A stretch of DNA of 64,000 bases from assembly GCA_030540715.1 (NCBI GenBank), contig JAUNVQ010000010.1, positions 1 to 64,000 on the forward strand, given 5' to 3'. Positions 42,923-54,600 of the stretch are shown here, one piece after another; positions within the stretch are counted from its first letter, which is position 1; each line of letters begins with the position of its first letter. This stretch comes from Actinomycetaceae bacterium (GTDB lineage: Bacteria; Actinomycetota; Actinomycetes; Actinomycetales; Actinomycetaceae). Made by a program: the position numbers and the translations under genes. The notes under the pieces were generated by a model. That model was given only the letters and a program-made list of their open reading frames with translations, ran no database searches and was not told where the DNA came from.

Positions 42923-43753
42923 TTAGACACCACCAGCAATCGGGATGGGCCGAGTATCATCATTATCGCAGTCCGTATCCGTTTCAAGATACCTATCGGC
43001 ATTACCATTCATATCGTTGATCGACGGCACCGATCCCACGTCCACAATAGTGACAGTGATATTGTCTTTTCCGCCGGCCTCTTTTGCAGCATCAACTAAA
43101 GATGAACAGCACAACTGTGGTGAAGGAATCCTTAAAAAGGAGGCAATCAAATGGTCGTTAAGCTCGCCAGTCAAACCATCAGAACAAATAAGAAGGCGTT
43201 GACCAGACTGCATCGGAAGATCAAAATAATCACATTCACCTGTGGACTTTTCTTTGGATGCTCCTAATGCACGGGTAATAATATTGCGGTCACTACGTTG
43301 GCGCGCCTGCTCAGGCGTAACAATCCCATAATCAATAAGCTCTTGAACACGTGAATGATCCTTTGTTATCTGACGCAATTTGCCCTCAAAATAACAGTAG
43401 GTCCGCGAATCACCAATATTGATAATGCGCCATACCCATTGCTGGTCACACAAAGTAACAAATGCGCCCGTCAACGTTGTTCCAGGATGTTTTTTTTCAG
43501 TAGATAATGCCGCAACACCACATCGAGCCTGTTCGTAAAGCATTTCGATAAGCTGTGGGGTGAGTCCATTAGCATCAACTTCTTGAAAGGGCGCCAAAGC
43601 AGCGTTACTAGCCCGATCTCCATATCCATGACCACCCATGCCATCGGCAACAAGGAACACTGGGTAGCGTGAAAGAAATGCGTCCTCGTTTTTTGTTCGG
43701 CACGAGCCGACATCGCTCTGGCTTGATGCCCAGATAACGGGTTGTTGTCTCAC
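42923..43753 (-). CDS. PP2C/PrpC-type protein phosphatase
   Basis: A 276-residue soluble PPM phosphatase that reverses Ser/Thr phosphorylation. Metal-binding motifs are present: NEDAFL, VADGMGGHGYGD and DNITVTIVDV, with LICSDGLTGEL between. No membrane segment is visible. It overlaps the transglutaminase-like gene upstream (ATGA) and lies 3 nt before the FHA gene. It probably opposes the kinase two genes downstream. Confidence 0.94.
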   Translation of the reverse strand: MRQQPVIWASSQSDVGSCRTKNEDAFLSRYPVFLVADGMGGHGYGDRASNAALAPFQEVDANGLTPQLIEMLYEQARCGVAALSTEKKHPGTTLTGAFVTLCDQQWVWRIINIGDSRTYCYFEGKLRQITKDHSRVQELIDYGIVTPEQARQRSDRNIITRALGASKEKSTGECDYFDLPMQSGQRLLICSDGLTGELNDHLIASFLRIPSPQLCCSSLVDAAKEAGGKDNITVTIVDVGSVPSINDMNGNADRYLETDTDCDNDDTRPIPIAGGV

Positions 43754-46206
43754 TGTTCCTGCCTCGTCTCTAAAGGAGTTACCTTCACTACCCCACGGTG
43801 GCTGCTCTGTTCACCTGAATGTGAATACCTCCACCTTAATTTTAACCAACGTCTGCGCATTGTTTTCTTCATGCGCGCGCGTTTCATCAGTGATGTCAAC
43901 CAAAACCGCGCAAAAATCCTACGGAAAGCTGGCAAAGGTGAACGCATTTTATTGGTGATAGCATCAACAAACTCCCATGCTTGAGACGAGGATTCCTCGT
44001 GCACCACACCTTTACCATACACCAGGGCATCAATCTGTGCCGACAAAGTATAGAGCCCCCTTTCTGGGATCTTAGTTGGCGGTGGAATACGTTGAGGAAC
44101 CTCGGAAATATTGACTCCTTCAATAGCACCACTCATCACATGAGCCTGCTGCCACCTGGTAGCATTGTGAGGAACTGCTATCCCGCTATCCCAGGCACGA
44201 TCAATAATTTCATCCCAAGCACCCACCATCTTTTGATGGTGCGTATCGGCATGTTTTCTTCGACGAATCCGCCATATTTTCATCGCTGCAATCACAATGA
44301 GTGGCAACAGCAACAACACCAGAACACTCACAATTTTTACTGCAAAAAGCGCCGCATTGAGCCACCATTGTACAGTGGAATCATTATCGGAATCCTCGCT
44401 GACAACATCTGGTGTCAGCTCGGCTGGTGTTGGTGGTGGCTGAGGAGGCTGAAGAACCAAAGGTCGCGGAGTTTTCTTTGGCTGGGGTTGTGTTGCCTGA
44501 GGGGTTTTATCTTTTGGTGGTGTTGGATCAAAGGCAACCCATCCAGCCTCTTGGAAACACACTTCCACCCATACATGCGCGTCATTTCCTGTTACCTTCC
44601 ATCTCTTTTTCGCATCTCGTGAGTATTCTTCAGAAGGATAAAAGCCCATCACAACCCGTGCGGGAACACCAATTTCACGCAACATCAGTGTCATAGCTAC
44701 CGCGTACTGTTCATCGTCACCGATCATCATATCCGAGGCAAGAAGACGTTTGATACGTGCCGCCCGATGCCCTGCATCCGACATGCCATCTTTACCATTT
44801 GAAAAGAAACCATTGTTCTTAAAATAGCGTTCAAAAGCACGTATCTGTTCCACTGGTGACGAGGATTGACGAAGAATTTCGGGAATAATTGCCGTGACTT
44901 CTTCAGGGACACCTTCATTAGGTGGCAGATCTACCTGCGCGAACTGTTGTCCAACAAGTTGTTCTTGTTTCCATGGTCGTGCAATATCAACACTTAGGCG
45001 ATACTCAGAGCCTGCGTGAAAAGGTTTTTGAGAGATAATTGTTTGTAAATCTTTACTATAGAAAAGGGTGTCTCCATATTCGTTATTTTGTTTATCTTTC
45101 ACAATGATAGTGTGCACAATTCCGCCACCAACAACCCATGGACCATGATAATCAGTGACCTTGATATCCAGTACCGCTGGCATCAACGCAGGATCATTAC
45201 TACTGCTCACCGACGTGCCAATATGTTGAAAACCGCCTTGTTGTTGGTGAAGATCAGCGATGTTGTACACTTCTCCATCGTAAACATCCATCGCTGCTAA
45301 GCGTAGGCGCCCAGCAGGGGGCAAACCTTTCACAGAAAAAAGTACATCTTTTTCTTTATCTTTTATGAAATGACGAAAATCCGCAAGAGGTGACGCATAG
45401 TTATGCAGGTCTAATGGCGGAACAATGTAATCACGAAGAACAACACGCTGTGAGCCTACCGAAAACAGAGTAGTAACTCCCACCGCCACTACTACACCAA
45501 TAACGATAGTGATGCCTACCCCAATAGCGCGCCACAATAATCGCACCCCCGCATGCTTATTGGACCACATGATATGTTGAGGACTGTCATCGCTTCCAAG
45601 TCGACTAGTCACAAGCCATACCAGTGTTGCGCTCCCAACTACACTCCCGATAAGCACTGAGAAACGTGTTGTGTTCAGTCCCCACATGATCCCAGTTACA
45701 AGCAAAACATAGACGGGCCCTAGAACTAATATAAGATCAAGGAAAGGTCTTCTAGCATGCGTAGGCAACTGTTCTTTTGGTAAAGAAACAGCCCTTATCG
45801 ATACTAACGAGCACACATAACCACATATGAATGGCATAACAGCTGGGCCAGTAAAATGTCGTGCAGGCGGTTGAAGCGTCAATAAATCACGCCATGAGTT
45901 CACTATGTAAACAACAAAAGTTTGCAGAGCGTAAACGCTGGGAAAAGTGTTGACATAACAAAGTTCGGGAAGGGTAACTATAGGTCCAACAAGGAAAAAA
46001 ACCAAGAGGGCGACAAGGAGTGATGTCATAGGTGCTAAGCGAAAAAAGGCCACCGTCACTGCAGTCAATGTTCCCACAGCAATAGCACCCCAGATGACGA
46101 GGAAACCACTTACCCCGCCAAAGACCTCGATATGGCTAAGTCCTGCCACCATGAACAGCCCACAAAGAAAGAATACTTTGAGCAAAGGGATATGTGTAGT
46201 TTTCAT
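43750..46206 (-). CDS. Transglutaminase-like membrane protein (TgpA-type) without catalytic Cys
   Basis: An 818-residue membrane protein. The N-terminal third holds about six membrane helices; a large extracytoplasmic part follows, with a transglutaminase-like domain at about 470-580, a Pro-rich linker, another membrane helix (ALFAVKIVSVLVLLLLPLIV) and a cytosolic DUF4129-like tail. In the core, the position usually held by the nucleophilic Cys is Asp (GDDEQYAVAM), while the His (DAHVWVEV) and Asp (VAFDPTPP) remain. Actinobacterial members often have the acidic form as I recall, so this may be family-wide. A structural or binding role on the surface is more likely than cross-linking. It overlaps both neighbours by 4 nt. 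Confidence 0.85.
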   Translation of the reverse strand: MKTTHIPLLKVFFLCGLFMVAGLSHIEVFGGVSGFLVIWGAIAVGTLTAVTVAFFRLAPMTSLLVALLVFFLVGPIVTLPELCYVNTFPSVYALQTFVVYIVNSWRDLLTLQPPARHFTGPAVMPFICGYVCSLVSIRAVSLPKEQLPTHARRPFLDLILVLGPVYVLLVTGIMWGLNTTRFSVLIGSVVGSATLVWLVTSRLGSDDSPQHIMWSNKHAGVRLLWRAIGVGITIVIGVVVAVGVTTLFSVGSQRVVLRDYIVPPLDLHNYASPLADFRHFIKDKEKDVLFSVKGLPPAGRLRLAAMDVYDGEVYNIADLHQQQGGFQHIGTSVSSSNDPALMPAVLDIKVTDYHGPWVVGGGIVHTIIVKDKQNNEYGDTLFYSKDLQTIISQKPFHAGSEYRLSVDIARPWKQEQLVGQQFAQVDLPPNEGVPEEVTAIIPEILRQSSSPVEQIRAFERYFKNNGFFSNGKDGMSDAGHRAARIKRLLASDMMIGDDEQYAVAMTLMLREIGVPARVVMGFYPSEEYSRDAKKRWKVTGNDAHVWVEVCFQEAGWVAFDPTPPKDKTPQATQPQPKKTPRPLVLQPPQPPPTPAELTPDVVSEDSDNDSTVQWWLNAALFAVKIVSVLVLLLLPLIVIAAMKIWRIRRRKHADTHHQKMVGAWDEIIDRAWDSGIAVPHNATRWQQAHVMSGAIEGVNISEVPQRIPPPTKIPERGLYTLSAQIDALVYGKGVVHEESSSQAWEFVDAITNKMRSPLPAFRRIFARFWLTSLMKRARMKKTMRRRWLKLRWRYSHSGEQSSHRGVVKVTPLETRQEQ

Positions 46207-47717
46207 CGTCCCACCGCCCCCATAAGGCCTGGTAACTCAGATAAATCACCGATGTCAATGATATTCATGACTCCGACTTTGTGAAACTGATGAGGAACAG
46301 GTCGAAAATAAGGAGCTTCCCTTATCGGGGTTGGGTTTTCTGTGCTTCCAGGGTCAATACTGCGACACATTATTGACTGCATATTGATACTCATACGACT
46401 ATATGCCTGATGAAGGAGTGATACCGATGTACCCGACCCGGTAATACACATAATAACTGATGCCTGAGGAAGGGAAGCTACACCGTGGGAGACAAGTTCA
46501 GGAAGCGCCATTGGTTGAGATGAAAGTTCAACACTGGACAATTCATCAAGAAAACGCATGGCATTAGGTACATGAAAAGTTGTTGTGTCAGTAACAAGAC
46601 TCACAGTTTTTCCTTCATGGAGCGCATGGGCACCAACTGATGCCGCAACGCTCACAGCAAGCTCAAACTCGTCCTCCGAAAAATAAAATGATGGATGTAA
46701 AGAAAGAATACACAACAGTTGAGCGCGACGTGTCTCCTCGAACTGGCGTACCATCATCCGCCCCATTTTGGCCGTAGTTTTCCAATGGATCGAGCGGCGT
46801 TCATCCCCTGGAGTATAGTCACGAAGAGCATGAAATGAAACGTCTGAACTGGTCAGATCCCGTGTCGATGCGCCTTCAATGTCCCGAAGTAAACCTGTGA
46901 CACTATGTGCAAGACCAATGGTAGAAGGGTGAATATAAAGCTGATGCGGGCTATTCCAGGTTTTGCTGCGCTGCAGTAGTTGAAGAGGATCTGAGTGAAT
47001 AGTGGTAACTGGCCCTATTTGGATGACACCACGACGGCGAGCTGGAATAGTAAATGTTTCAACATGGTTTTGCCCAGCGTGAAGTAGCGGAAGCGGAAAT
47101 GTGGCAGAAAAATGAGCAACTGGCATCACCACTTCCGTACCAAAAGCTGGAGTTTTACTGCGTGCGTGGATTGTTAACGTTCCTACGGCGTGGTCACCCA
47201 CACGGATTCTTGATGATGCTAAATCCATCTCAATGCCAAGGTCAACCTGGCGAAGCATCCACACAAATGACAGCATGAAAACAAATGCCGTCATGATGGC
47301 GATAATCCAGGCTTCTAGCCAGTCATAACGCAAAGCAGCAAAGGCACTAACAGCAATAATGATAAGTACGAACACAGCGGTATAAGTCAGCGATATCCTC
47401 TGTTCAGATCTGCGACAAGACTGTACGAACCACCTGCTAAAGGAGGGCGTGGTTTCGCGCGTGGAAGGGGAGGTCGCTGACTGGGACTCCCCTGGCGCGA
47501 AAGGGGCAACTGCACCGGTTGCAGGAGGGAGCGCTGTTCCACGCGCGAAATAGTGTGTGGAAGATTGTGGGCCCTCGTGTGCGAAACTCTGGGATGCTTC
47601 ATATGTGAAAAGCTGCGTGGGAGCTGACGTAGCACTCACTGCAAAAGGCTGAGCAAAATAATGTGCACATACCCCAGTAAAGGGATATTTTAACAGGGAA
47701 ATGAATGATGCTTTCAT
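46203..47717 (-). CDS. DUF58-domain membrane protein
   Basis: A 504-residue protein. Residues 1-115 are a Ser/Ala/Phe/Thr-rich low-complexity region not seen in typical DUF58 proteins. Two membrane helices follow (about 118-160), then a beta-rich segment and the DUF58/vWA-like domain, with DYTPGDERRSIHWKTTAKMG and MVRQFEE as the signature. DUF58 proteins work with MoxR ATPases, which are believed to insert or remodel them. The ATG overlaps moxR's stop and the C-terminus overlaps the transglutaminase-like start. Confidence 0.87.
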   Translation of the reverse strand: MKASFISLLKYPFTGVCAHYFAQPFAVSATSAPTQLFTYEASQSFAHEGPQSSTHYFARGTALPPATGAVAPFAPGESQSATSPSTRETTPSFSRWFVQSCRRSEQRISLTYTAVFVLIIIAVSAFAALRYDWLEAWIIAIMTAFVFMLSFVWMLRQVDLGIEMDLASSRIRVGDHAVGTLTIHARSKTPAFGTEVVMPVAHFSATFPLPLLHAGQNHVETFTIPARRRGVIQIGPVTTIHSDPLQLLQRSKTWNSPHQLYIHPSTIGLAHSVTGLLRDIEGASTRDLTSSDVSFHALRDYTPGDERRSIHWKTTAKMGRMMVRQFEETRRAQLLCILSLHPSFYFSEDEFELAVSVAASVGAHALHEGKTVSLVTDTTTFHVPNAMRFLDELSSVELSSQPMALPELVSHGVASLPQASVIMCITGSGTSVSLLHQAYSRMSINMQSIMCRSIDPGSTENPTPIREAPYFRPVPHQFHKVGVMNIIDIGDLSELPGLMGAVGR

Positions 47718-48679
47718 ACGGTTCCTTGAGGTACAGAAACCTGGGTAAGGACTTGTTCAATAACCTGTTGCGATGTCGTACCTGCAAACAGTGCATCTGG
47801 GTCCAGCACCAAACGATGCGCCCACACTGGCTGGGCAAGGGCAAGAATATCGTCAGGCAACACATAGGAACGCCCCTGAGCAATTGCCCACACCTTAGCG
47901 GCACGTGTCATTGCAATCGCACCACGCGTTGATACCCCCACTCGAACTGATTCATTGTCACGTGTGGCCTCGATAAGCTGGTGGATAAAAGCAAGAACAC
48001 TATCATCAACACGATTATTTCCAGCTAGTTGGGCCATTTCACTAATTGCTTTCGTGGTAACAACCTCGCCAAGCTGCTTCGAACGGTCGGGTTCTTGGGA
48101 ACCCGACATGATACGGATCATTGCGGCAGCATCGGGATACCCCAGAGACGATTTCATTAAGAAACGATCAAGCTGAGCTTCGGGAAGTGGATATGTTCCT
48201 GCCTGTTCAATAGGGTTTTGAGTAGCAATAACCATAAATGGTTTGTTAACCTTGTGAGTCTTACCATCAACAGTTACCTGGAATTCTTCCATCACTTCCA
48301 GTAGGGCCGACTGGGTTTTAGGGCTTGCACGGTTGATTTCATCGGCAAGAACAACTGTGGCAAAAACAGGCCCAGCATGAAAGTTCCATTCTTTTGTTTT
48401 TTGGTCATAAATGGTAACACCCGTAATATCAGACGGCAGCATATCGGGAGTAAATTGAATACGTGAATGCTTTCCTTTCACAGATGCTGCCAATGCTCGC
48501 GCAAGCGCTGTTTTCCCTGTTCCAGGCGCATCCTCTAACAGTAAATGCCCTTCGGCTAGCAAACAGGTTAATGCCAAGCGAACAATATGGTCTTTGCCCA
48601 ACAGGGCTTGGCCAATATTGGCCACAATCTTATCAAAGGCATCCGAAAACCATTGCGCACTTTGAGATGAAACTGCCAT
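47714..48679 (-). CDS. MoxR-family AAA+ ATPase
   Basis: A 321-residue AAA+ ATPase of the MoxR type. Walker A is DAPGTGKTALA, Walker B is VVLADEINRASPKTQSALLE, sensor 1 is VIATQNPIE, followed by GTYPLPEAQLDRFL and a C-terminal lid. MoxR proteins act as chaperones for vWA or DUF58 partners in membrane and surface complexes. It starts 11 nt after the giant FN3 gene with AAGGAA upstream of the ATG and overlaps the DUF58 gene. Confidence 0.94.
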   Translation of the reverse strand: MAVSSQSAQWFSDAFDKIVANIGQALLGKDHIVRLALTCLLAEGHLLLEDAPGTGKTALARALAASVKGKHSRIQFTPDMLPSDITGVTIYDQKTKEWNFHAGPVFATVVLADEINRASPKTQSALLEVMEEFQVTVDGKTHKVNKPFMVIATQNPIEQAGTYPLPEAQLDRFLMKSSLGYPDAAAMIRIMSGSQEPDRSKQLGEVVTTKAISEMAQLAGNNRVDDSVLAFIHQLIEATRDNESVRVGVSTRGAIAMTRAAKVWAIAQGRSYVLPDDILALAQPVWAHRLVLDPDALFAGTTSQQVIEQVLTQVSVPQGTV

Positions 48680-48690
48680 GTGTTTATTCC

Positions 48691-51600
48691 TTACTGTATT
48701 CCGTATTTATCGAAGCGGAGCCCATTGTCAAACTCTATCGAACCGTCTTGAGGTATCTGTTTATCACAGTGAATAGTGACCTCTCCCCCGCCGTAAACCA
48801 GCATGTCGGTGAGGCTCCCCGATACCTTATTCTTTGCTGGATCTTTTGACGATGAAGCAGGAATAAGCCAACAACTCACATTACTGACCTGTGAATCCTT
48901 GATACCTTGCGTCCATATGGTGACAACCTTGGAGTCTATTTTGACTATCTTTGCAGCCTGCTGAGGTGTTGGAATCTGTGCACTAACACATTTATCAGCA
49001 GTCTTTCCGCTCTCACTTTGGCGCACATGAAGACACATTTGTTTGGTTTGGCCAGGTTGACCCGTCACCGTATGACGTGACATGGCATCCAAAGAACCAG
49101 AAGGCCCATCCCCACTGGCCGTAACGCTAATGGGGCGCCCATGGCCGTTGGCACTCCATGTGAACTGTACCTCACCACTAGACGTTGGTACGGCCTCCAA
49201 TTGATCGATAGAGGGCGGACCAAAGGGTGACACTGATGCTGATGCGGCGCTGGATTTACCTGGGACAATTTGTCCATCTATTATTCCAATAGCTCGCACA
49301 CGCACACTTATTGCCTGACCATCAACACCATACACTGTTGTGCTAGTGCCAGTGATTGTTTGCCATGTTGGATCACTACTTGTGGCAATCTGGTAACTCA
49401 CACGTGTCCACCCCTGCCCTTGACCACCACGAATACCGCTAACACGAATTTCGCCAGAGCGACCTGTTGCCCGAACAGTTGGTACAGACGGTGTGCCTGG
49501 TTTACCAAGAGGGCGAACCTGCCCAGAGGAAACAGATGCTGAACTACCCGCTTCGTTCGTTGCTTTCACGCTAAAGGATACTGGTGAGGACGAGTAGGGA
49601 ACATTAAATGAGGCAGAACGGTCCTGTGTCGTTACCCTTTCCCCCCGCGATGAAACCACCGTGTAACTTTCAACTGCTTTTCCATTATCAGTAGTTGGCG
49701 GATCCCACATCACTACTATTCGAGCTGTTGACGATGTACTTGTTGACGTTTCTATCGTAGCTTCAACATTTCGCGGACTAAATGGTGGACCAAATGGCAT
49801 AGCGGTTGACACAGGCGACCAGGCAGAGTCCTTTCCAGATGCATTATGCGCTTGAACACGCATCTGGTAGACACTTCCATTGCTCAATCCCTCAAACACA
49901 ACATTTTCTTTTGTCACTGTTTTTGTTTTACTTACCCCTGTTGAAGAGGTAAGCGACACCGTGTAGCTAGTGACGGGACTACCCTGAGATAGAGTCTGTG
50001 GCCAGGTTGCACTCAGAGTTGAATCACCAGCTTGAATGACAGGTTCAGAGGGCTGATCGGGAGCAGTATCTAATAGCACAGGCTGACTTGGTTGGGACCA
50101 GGGCGAATCCCCCGCACGATTAGTTGCTTGAACAACGAATGAATATTTATGACCTTGGGATAACTGGTGAAATACGCACTGTGTCCCACCACATTGCTGT
50201 GTCGCACCAGTTGTTGTTTCACGGACGGTAAAACTGGTAATAGGGGCTCCATGAGCTGAACCAGACACCCATTGGACTGTCATTGAGGTATCAGAAGTTG
50301 CAGTTGCCACAACATTGGTGGGAGGCTGCGGCTGCGACACCACAGAGATCCGAACCGACCCCCGGCGTTCACGTAAAGGATCGTGGGTCACATCACCCAT
50401 ACGGACCGACACAACAACACTGCCGTAAAAATCTGGTTCAGGAGTAATAAAGAGTTTGGTTCCCTGTGTTCGTGTCTGTGCTTTCCCCTGGAAAACCTGG
50501 GGGCGCGCAGCGAAATAGAGTTCTTTACCTGGGAAAGGATTAGTCACAAAATCTGCCATATCAACTTCCAGACTTTTACCGCCAAATCCTTCGGCCTCGA
50601 TATCGGCAATCTGGAGCGGTGGCTGTGACGATGTTACAATTTCGATCGGAACCTCTGCCCGCGTGCTATTGGCCGCATCACTTACTTCAACTTTAAGATT
50701 TCCTAGGCGCCCTTTCTTCGATTTTGTTGGCGCCGTCACCGTTAGTTGGGAGCCACTTAATGATGTTGATACTTCTTTGAGGCCTGTCACAAGTTTATAG
50801 GAAAATGAATGTGGGTCCTCGCCCTCAGGGTCGCTCACCATTGCCGCCAAATCCACTGTTACTGGCGTGTTATCAGCTGCTACCTTGATAGGCGTTGGGC
50901 GAAATAGTGGCGGATTATTGACAGCTGCTTTAACTTTGATAGGCAATGTCAATGTTGAGGTGAGCGCATCTTTATCATCAGCGGATGCTGCATCGGTAAC
51001 CTCGAAAGTAATAGCGGTATTACCACTAAAGGTCTTGGGTGGCGCATACACAAGCTGCGTATCAGAGATCACTAGTTCTTTTTCACTGCCACCAATTTGC
51101 ACACTCACCTTATCGGCCTGTGTTAACGTGGGGTGGCGTCCTTTGCGGACAACAACGTAATCTTCTAGGGGAATTGTCAGCGTTGTGCCAGCTTTGACTT
51201 TCGCTGGAATCATTGTGGGATCTAAACGTGGCGCAACGCCATCACCAACAAGGGCTGGCACAAAAATAACGGCAGAAGATGTCAGGTTATCTTCATCGGT
51301 AATAGTGTAGACAATAATTTGGCGTCGTTCGGACAGTTTGACGTTGATTCTGTTACGCTCATCCACGGATGCTGACGAAGATGATGTTGTGACTTTGAGC
51401 TTTGACACATCGCCATCGGGATCATCATCGTTGGCCAGTACTGGCACAGTGAACTCGGTGGCACCGTGGGGTACGTCATCGGCTGTAACAATATCATCAC
51501 GTGCAATCGGTGGTGCAAGTGGAGCATCGTTCGATACCTGTATGGTTAATAAACCGTTATCCGTTCCCCCTCTTCCATCACTCACCTGATAGCTTGCCGT

Positions 51601-54600
51601 ATATATTCCCTGTTGTTTGGGGGCTTTAAATACAATACGCGAATCTCTTTGACGCAGGTTCAGGGCATCATCGGTACTACCAACCGATCCTTTTTTCAAA
51701 ATAAGTTCATCACCGTCAGGATCCACATCGTTATCAACTACTGACACAGCAACGGAACGTTCGGGGCGCACATGAACCCGATCGTTAATAGCTAAGGGTG
51801 GCTGATTTGTTGGCGGAACTGGCGCAATCCCTACACGAACATGACCAGAAGCACGCTTGCCTAAACGGTCTTCTACCAGGTAAGTAAAACTATCTGTTCC
51901 TACCGCCCCATTGCCAGCACTATAGTGAATGCTATTGCCTACCACTTCTGCAACACCTAATGTAGCTGCCGAATTCAAGCCCAGTAAGTACACCGAGTCA
52001 CCATCGTGATCAATACTGTCAAGCGGAATGGGGATAACTACTTTTTGTCCTGATAAACAGCGACCTTCAACATCAAGAGGCTGTGGCGCACTATTGGTAT
52101 CTACCTCCATGGGGGTTATCCGAAATACCACTTCAGCAGATGCTTTATTCCCCTGTGTATCGTAGACAGTGTAGGTAACTTTGGCTGTACCAGTTTTATT
52201 TTTCGCTAAAAACCTTACCCTATTGTCGGATACAAACGCCGTCCCAAGGTCAGTGGTCACGTCACCGTCAAGCAGGGAATCAACGTGTAGTTTTGAACCA
52301 GAGGGCGAACGGTCGTTAGCCAACACATTCACCCCAACGATGTCATTGACTCTAACTTTTGCTGAATCTGGTTCAGCAACTGGTGGATCATCAAAGGACA
52401 CACTATCCACGGGAATAACCGTGACATGCGCCGTAGCTGTTGCCTCCCCATTTGATACCGTGTAGGTAAACTCTTGAGCAGTATCAAAATCGTCAAGCGC
52501 ACTTATCCGTACAAGATGCTGATCCACCAGCGCTACAGATAACACGGAGTCCTGGGGAAGATTCACTGATTGTACAACCAGGACACCCCCTAACGGATCA
52601 GAATCATTTTGTGTCAGATCAACAATGACCTGCCCTCCACGTGGCAGCATTCCCGTATCATCTTCGGCAACAGGGGGTGCCGTTTTATGGCTTTTCACCA
52701 CATCAACACGAATGACACCTGAAGCTGTAGCTGGACCATCAGAAACAACATAGGTCATATAGTAGCTTCCAGGGTCTTTTGCCTGAAAACGAACTGTACC
52801 AGCGTGAATATCATGAACAATCGAGGCATCCCCCTGAGGTGCACCCACCGAAACCAGCATCAGTTTGTCACCATTGGCATCAGTATCGTTGTCCAGGGGG
52901 TGAATGGTTGTTTCTTCGCCAGCTTTTGCCTGTACCAGATCCCCATTAGCATGCGGGCCAATATTTCCCTGGGCTCGAATATCAACACTCATAGTGCCAG
53001 TGGCACTCAGTTTTCCGTCACTGACTTCAACATTGACCGTCACAGTTCCAGGTTTTTCACCATTATGAGCAATTGATACCACACCGTCCTCACGAAAATT
53101 TACGCCCAGTTGAGCATCCGTTGATACTGATTTCACGTAGATTGAATCACCGTCAGGGTCTATCCAGTCAGGCAAAATGTTGTAAACAACTTTCGACTCT
53201 GCGCCCAGTACGACGGTTGGTACACGTATTTGTGACGGTGCCGCATTGTGTTCCCAAGGGTGAACTGTTACAGTGGTTTTTGCTTGGGCTGTTCCTCCCC
53301 TGCCATCATTGGCCTCATAGTGAAATGATGTTGTTCCACTTGCTTCATCAGGGACTTCAATCTGAAGCATTGCACCGCCACGTACTTCTTTGATGCGACC
53401 AAATTCTGGTTCTGATACAGGTTTGGCAACAAGCACATCACCGTCAGGATCCAAGTCATTAAAGAGGACGGGAAGGATAGTTGCTCGTCCAGGTCTTACC
53501 CCGAACGAGTCATCAACTGCTGTGGGAGACTGGTTTTCTTCTTTTCGTTCTGGCTCATTTTCTTCACGTGATTCATCAGGATCGTCATTATCCTTTTCAT
53601 CTTTTTCAAGATTCGCTACCACACTATCCCACGAATCGACAAGAACCATTTTCTGGTCGGGAAGCCATACGTTTCCATTAGCAACATCATTGAGGACAAT
53701 AATATCGCGGTTCGTTCTAAAAAGAGGTTCTTGCGCAGAGGCTAACTGCTGAGCCTCAATAACCATGGGTGCGGTGGAATCACCACATAGTCGCAAGAAA
53801 ATACCTGTTCTTGCCCATGCACTATAGGCACATCCACGAAAAAATACCGGAGCTGCAGGATTTCCTGACTGAATGTCTTTGGAATCCTTAATCTGCGCAG
53901 CATACTTGGTGATAGCACCTGATTGAAGGTCGATACGAAATAGGTGTGTTGCAGAGGTAACCAACACCGAATCGGCGATGGGGCCAGGCTGTTGCAGCCG
54001 CAAGTTCTCACCTTGAAGCTGCACTTTGTGGCCAGAAGGTAAATATAGCAGGGATGATTGTGTATCAAGAACGACCGGCAAGGGGCCCACCGACGAGATT
54101 GCCAGTTGAGAATCAGAAGCAACATCAATCTGATTTTCTTCGACCGATGTTGAGACTCCCTGAGGAATCAAAGAAACCAATTTATGAGACACCCCAGAAA
54201 CAGCATGAACACGGCCATCAACACCAGTAGCCACAACACCTTTTTTCAGGTCCTGAGCATCTGGTTTTTCGGCCTCTGGTTGAAACTGTTCCACAGAATC
54301 CACAGGCAAAGAAAAGAGGCGTCCCTGTGCTGTATCTAAAACTCCGATACGGTTTCCACCGTGACTATAGGCAATAGCACCAGCCATACTTGTTCCCTGC
54401 TCTAACACAACATTGGCAACGTCAAGGCCAGCAAGTGTGGACGAAGCAACATCGTGTACAAAAACATCTGAATCGTGCTGACTTAGCCCAAAATCAGATG
54501 ATGCCGCTCGAAGTCCCGCATCAAGAGTGCGTGACGGATAGTTAAGATGTCCAACCAGTCGTTTATTTTTATTGGTGACCCATATTCCCCCGTCATGTAA

